From NCBI GenBank assembly GCA_041741375.1, contig JBGSKF010000096.1, positions 1-44,576 of the forward strand: a stretch of 44,576 nt of DNA. Reading direction: 5' to 3'. A program made the translations under genes and the position numbers. The notes below the pieces were generated by a model that saw only the letters and a list, made by a program, of their open reading frames with translations, searched no databases and had not been told where the DNA came from. Source of the DNA: OFTM291 sp041741375 (GTDB lineage Bacteria; Gemmatimonadota; Gemmatimonadetes; Gemmatimonadales; GWC2-71-9). Positions within the stretch are counted from its first letter, which is position 1; each line of letters begins with the position of its first letter. Below are positions 42,159 to 44,576 of the stretch, piece by piece.

Positions 42159-43435
42159 AGCGCGTACAGGTCCCGGCCGGGGTAGTGCCCGATCTCCCCG
42201 AGTTCCTCCGCGATGCGGAGCAACTGGTTGTACTTCGCCACCCGGTCGGTCCGGCTCGCGCTCCCGGTCTTGATCTGTCCCGCCCCGGTGGCCACCGCCA
42301 GGTCGGCGATGAAGGTGTCCTCCGTCTCCCCGGACCGGTGCGAGATGACCACTCCGTAGGTGCTCCCCTTGGCCAGCTCGATGCACTGCAGGGTCTCGGT
42401 GAGAGTCCCGATCTGGTTCACCTTGACCAGGATGGCGTTGGCCACCCCCTGCTCGATCCCCCGGCCCAGGCGGTCGGTGTTGGTGCAGAAGAGATCGTCT
42501 CCCACGAGCTGGATGCGGTCATGGAACTGCTCGGTCAGCGCGGCCCACCCCTCCCAGTCATCCTCCGCGAGCCCGTCCTCGATCGACACGATCGGATACC
42601 GGTCCACCCACCCGGCGTAGAGCCCGACCATGTCTGCGGCGCTCCGGCGACTCCCATCCCCCTTCTTGAACACGTACTCGCCATCCTGGTACAGCTCCGA
42701 TGCGGCCACATCGAGGGCGATGGCGATGTCCTGACCCGGCTGATAGCCCGCCGACTCGATCGCCTGCATGATCACATCGAGCGCCGCTTCGTTGGACGGG
42801 AGCATCGGGGCGAACCCGCCCTCGTCGCCCACCGCGGTGGAGAGCCCCATCCCCGCAAGCACCTTCTTCAGGGCATGAAACACCTCGACACCCATGCGCA
42901 ATCCTTCGGCGAAGGTGTCCGCCCCGACTGGAACCACCATGAACTCCTGGGCATCGACGTTGTTGCTCGCGTGGGCGCCTCCATTCAGAATGTTCATCAT
43001 CGGCACCGGAAGGATCCGCGCCATCGGCCCTCCCAGATACCGGTAGAGCGGCATTCCGAGTTCTTCGGCCGCGGCCCGCGCCACGGCCAGACTCACGGCG
43101 AGAATGGCGTTGGCACCAAGCTTCCCCTTGTTGGGGGTGTCATCGAGATCCATCATCTCGGCGTCGATGGTGATCTGCTCCTCCGCCAGCATCCCCTCGA
43201 GGCGGGGACCGATGATCTCCCGGACATTGTGGACCGCCTCGAGAACTCCCTTCCCGCTGTAGCGTTTCGGGTCGCCATCGCGCAGTTCCGTCGCCTCGTG
43301 CTCCCCGGTGGAAGCACCGCTGGGCACGGCGGCCCGTCCGCGGGCCCCGCTCGCCAGGGTCACCTCCGCTTCCACCGTCGGGTTGCCACGGCTGTCGAGG
43401 ATCTCGCGTCCATTCACTTCGATGATCGTGCTCAT
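42155..43435 (-). CDS. eno: enolase
   Basis: 426 residues, normal length. Converts 2-phosphoglycerate to phosphoenolpyruvate in glycolysis; cytosolic, Mg-dependent. Landmarks: REILDSRGNPTVEAEV, the mobile loop PSGASTGEHEA, GAHASNNVDAQEFM, metal ligand region SIEDGLAEDDW, LVKVNQIGTLTET and SHRSGETEDTFIADLAV. ATG overlaps the PlsC stop (ATGA). Confidence 0.98.
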   Translation of the reverse strand: MSTIIEVNGREILDSRGNPTVEAEVTLASGARGRAAVPSGASTGEHEATELRDGDPKRYSGKGVLEAVHNVREIIGPRLEGMLAEEQITIDAEMMDLDDTPNKGKLGANAILAVSLAVARAAAEELGMPLYRYLGGPMARILPVPMMNILNGGAHASNNVDAQEFMVVPVGADTFAEGLRMGVEVFHALKKVLAGMGLSTAVGDEGGFAPMLPSNEAALDVIMQAIESAGYQPGQDIAIALDVAASELYQDGEYVFKKGDGSRRSAADMVGLYAGWVDRYPIVSIEDGLAEDDWEGWAALTEQFHDRIQLVGDDLFCTNTDRLGRGIEQGVANAILVKVNQIGTLTETLQCIELAKGSTYGVVISHRSGETEDTFIADLAVATGAGQIKTGSASRTDRVAKYNQLLRIAEELGEIGHYPGRDLYAL

Positions 43436-44190
43436 GTCGGCTCGTCGGGAGGAGAGGAAGAAAGAGTGGAGGTATAGTAGTCGCGCAGGGCCAGAATCGC
43501 CGAGCGGCAGGTGTGGGCCAGTGCATCCCGGTCGTCGTAGGTCATCCCCGCCGTGGGGATCGGTTCACCCACCAGGAGATGCACCTCCCCGGGTCGCGGG
43601 GCGAGCGCCTGGCTCGGCATGACGGCGTGGGTTCCCCCCAGGTAGAGCGGGATCACCGACACACCCGCCTGAATCGCCAGGACAAAGGGCCCCTTCTTGA
43701 ACGGCTGCAGGGTCCCATCGCGGCTGCGGGTTCCCTCGGCAAAGACCACGGCGGAGATCCCTCCGCGGATCTGACCGGCCGCGCGGTCGTAGGCACTGAA
43801 CGCGGCACCCTTCCGCTGCCGGTCGATGGAGATGTGCCCGGCGGCCCGCATCGCCTGGCCCAGCACGGGGATGTACATCATCTCCCGCTTGAACACGAAA
43901 CGGAGGGAGCCGGGGAGCTCCTTCAGCAGCACCCAGATATCGGCGAAGGAGGCATGGTTGGCGATGTACACCACCGGCGTGGCCGGGAGACGCTCCCGGT
44001 GGTGGACGGTCACGCGGAGGCCGGTGATGCGCAGGAGACGCCGTCCCCAGACGCGGCCCGCCCAGTCATAGACGCCTCCGGGCCGGTGCCGCACGCGCAG
44101 GAGACCGGCCACGAGGGCCGCCCCCCCGTGGAGTGCGGTGAGGAAGCCGATGGCAACGACATAGCGGATCGTCCGGAGCAGACGGTTCAT
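43432..44190 (-). CDS. plsC: 1-acyl-sn-glycerol-3-phosphate acyltransferase (PlsC family)
   Basis: 252 residues from ATG 44190, overlapping the thiL stop. The HX4D motif is NHASFAD (H79, D84); KREMMYIPVLGQ and FAEGTRSRDG are the second and third motifs; a hydrophobic N-terminus (residues 8-30) anchors it in the inner membrane. It acylates lysophosphatidate in phospholipid synthesis. Less divergent than the PlsC-like protein at 26867. Confidence 0.88.
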   Translation of the reverse strand: MNRLLRTIRYVVAIGFLTALHGGAALVAGLLRVRHRPGGVYDWAGRVWGRRLLRITGLRVTVHHRERLPATPVVYIANHASFADIWVLLKELPGSLRFVFKREMMYIPVLGQAMRAAGHISIDRQRKGAAFSAYDRAAGQIRGGISAVVFAEGTRSRDGTLQPFKKGPFVLAIQAGVSVIPLYLGGTHAVMPSQALAPRPGEVHLLVGEPIPTAGMTYDDRDALAHTCRSAILALRDYYTSTLSSSPPDEPT

Positions 44191-44576
44191 GCGAAGTGGT
44201 CGAATCCACTCACGGGGAGCGCGGCATCGCCGGTGACACGCACCCGGCCCCGCTCGGTGGTCGCGACACCGATGCGGGTGAGGGTGACCCCGGTGTCGGC
44301 CAGGCACCGGGCGGCACGGTCCACTCCCCCTCCCGCCGGGAGAGTCGCCAGAAGCTCATAGTCCTCGCCCCCCGTCAGGGCCATCTGCACCGGGGAGATA
44401 CCGAGCCGGCGGGCCACGGGAGTCACCCCGGGGTGCACCGGCACGGTGTCGGGGTCGAGGGAAAATCCAACGCCAGAGGCCGCGGCGAGGTGCCGGAGGT
44501 CCCCCAGAGTTCCGTCGCTGACGTCGATCATCGCGGTGGCGCCGTGGGCGGCGAGCCAGCGACCGGCCGCGAGCCG
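44187..44576 (-). CDS. thiL: thiamine-monophosphate kinase, C-terminal part
   Basis: The right edge cuts the gene; 129 C-terminal residues remain. AMIDVSDGTLGDLRHLA and LTGGEDYELLATLP are ThiL signature motifs of the PurM-like C-terminal domain, with HPGVTPVARRLGISPVQMAL between. It phosphorylates thiamine monophosphate to thiamine diphosphate. The TGA overlaps the plsC start (ATGA). Confidence 0.95.
   Translation of the reverse strand, partial: RLAAGRWLAAHGATAMIDVSDGTLGDLRHLAAASGVGFSLDPDTVPVHPGVTPVARRLGISPVQMALTGGEDYELLATLPAGGGVDRAARCLADTGVTLTRIGVATTERGRVRVTGDAALPVSGFDHFA

Overview
The window is GC-rich and almost fully coding. It looks like a chromosomal segment of a Gemmatimonadota-type bacterium. 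That placement is inferred from gene content: two lipidated or secreted zinc metalloproteases of the DUF5117/DUF5118 type, an S9 peptidase, and a CarboxypepD-reg protein with a TonB-plug-like tail but no barrel. No rRNA or single-copy phylogenetic marker settles it. There is no phage, IS element or CRISPR array.

Layout. 1-4376 (minus): a four-gene coupled unit of an uncharacterised protein, fumarylacetoacetase, PdxH and a secreted S9 peptidase that runs off the left edge. 4834-7669: a CarboxypepD-reg protein that looks shortened at its N-terminus, and an ECF sigma factor broken by a frameshift. 8130-12044: a regulatory cassette with an NtrC-type activator, a well-formed sigma-54 promoter, a FliA-like sigma factor, an HDOD protein, and nearby a degenerate receiver domain. 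12025-17894 (minus): an RND pump, its lipoprotein adaptor (with a G13 tract in the coding sequence), a SnoaL-like secreted protein and a sarcosine/N-methyltryptophan-oxidase-like enzyme. 18319-23596 (minus): a metalloprotease and a GH63-type glycosidase.

23768-31585 (plus) is the most striking part: nine genes in which every consecutive pair overlaps. They encode two tiny membrane proteins, a ferric-reductase/Rieske fusion, a membrane-anchored Cys/His protein, an OlsB-like N-acyltransferase, a PlsC-like acyltransferase, a DinB-like protein, an NRDE-family protein, and an 872-residue alpha/beta-hydrolase + DedA + ATP-grasp fusion. I infer a membrane aminolipid synthesis, modification and translocation system coupled to a redox module. 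A Rieske/FMN-reductase fusion follows at 32008.

32008-44576: a phosphodiesterase-like enzyme, a GH26-like fragment, a methyltransferase, a second metalloprotease, tRNA-Met(CAU), a 67-residue protein, a DinB protein, and the coupled unit thiL-plsC-eno-ftsB (thiL cut by the right edge).

A second theme runs through the whole window: intergenic tandem repeats with a 7-nt period. Nine genes have their stop codon inside such an array. In gene sense the units (GGGAATA, GAGTGAG, TGAAGTG, GTAGGCG) each supply TAG or TGA, and because 7 is not a multiple of 3 the array stops translation in all three frames. Dispersed palindromic repeats and two 18-bp TTGTGAA-N4-TTCACAA palindromes complete the non-coding inventory.
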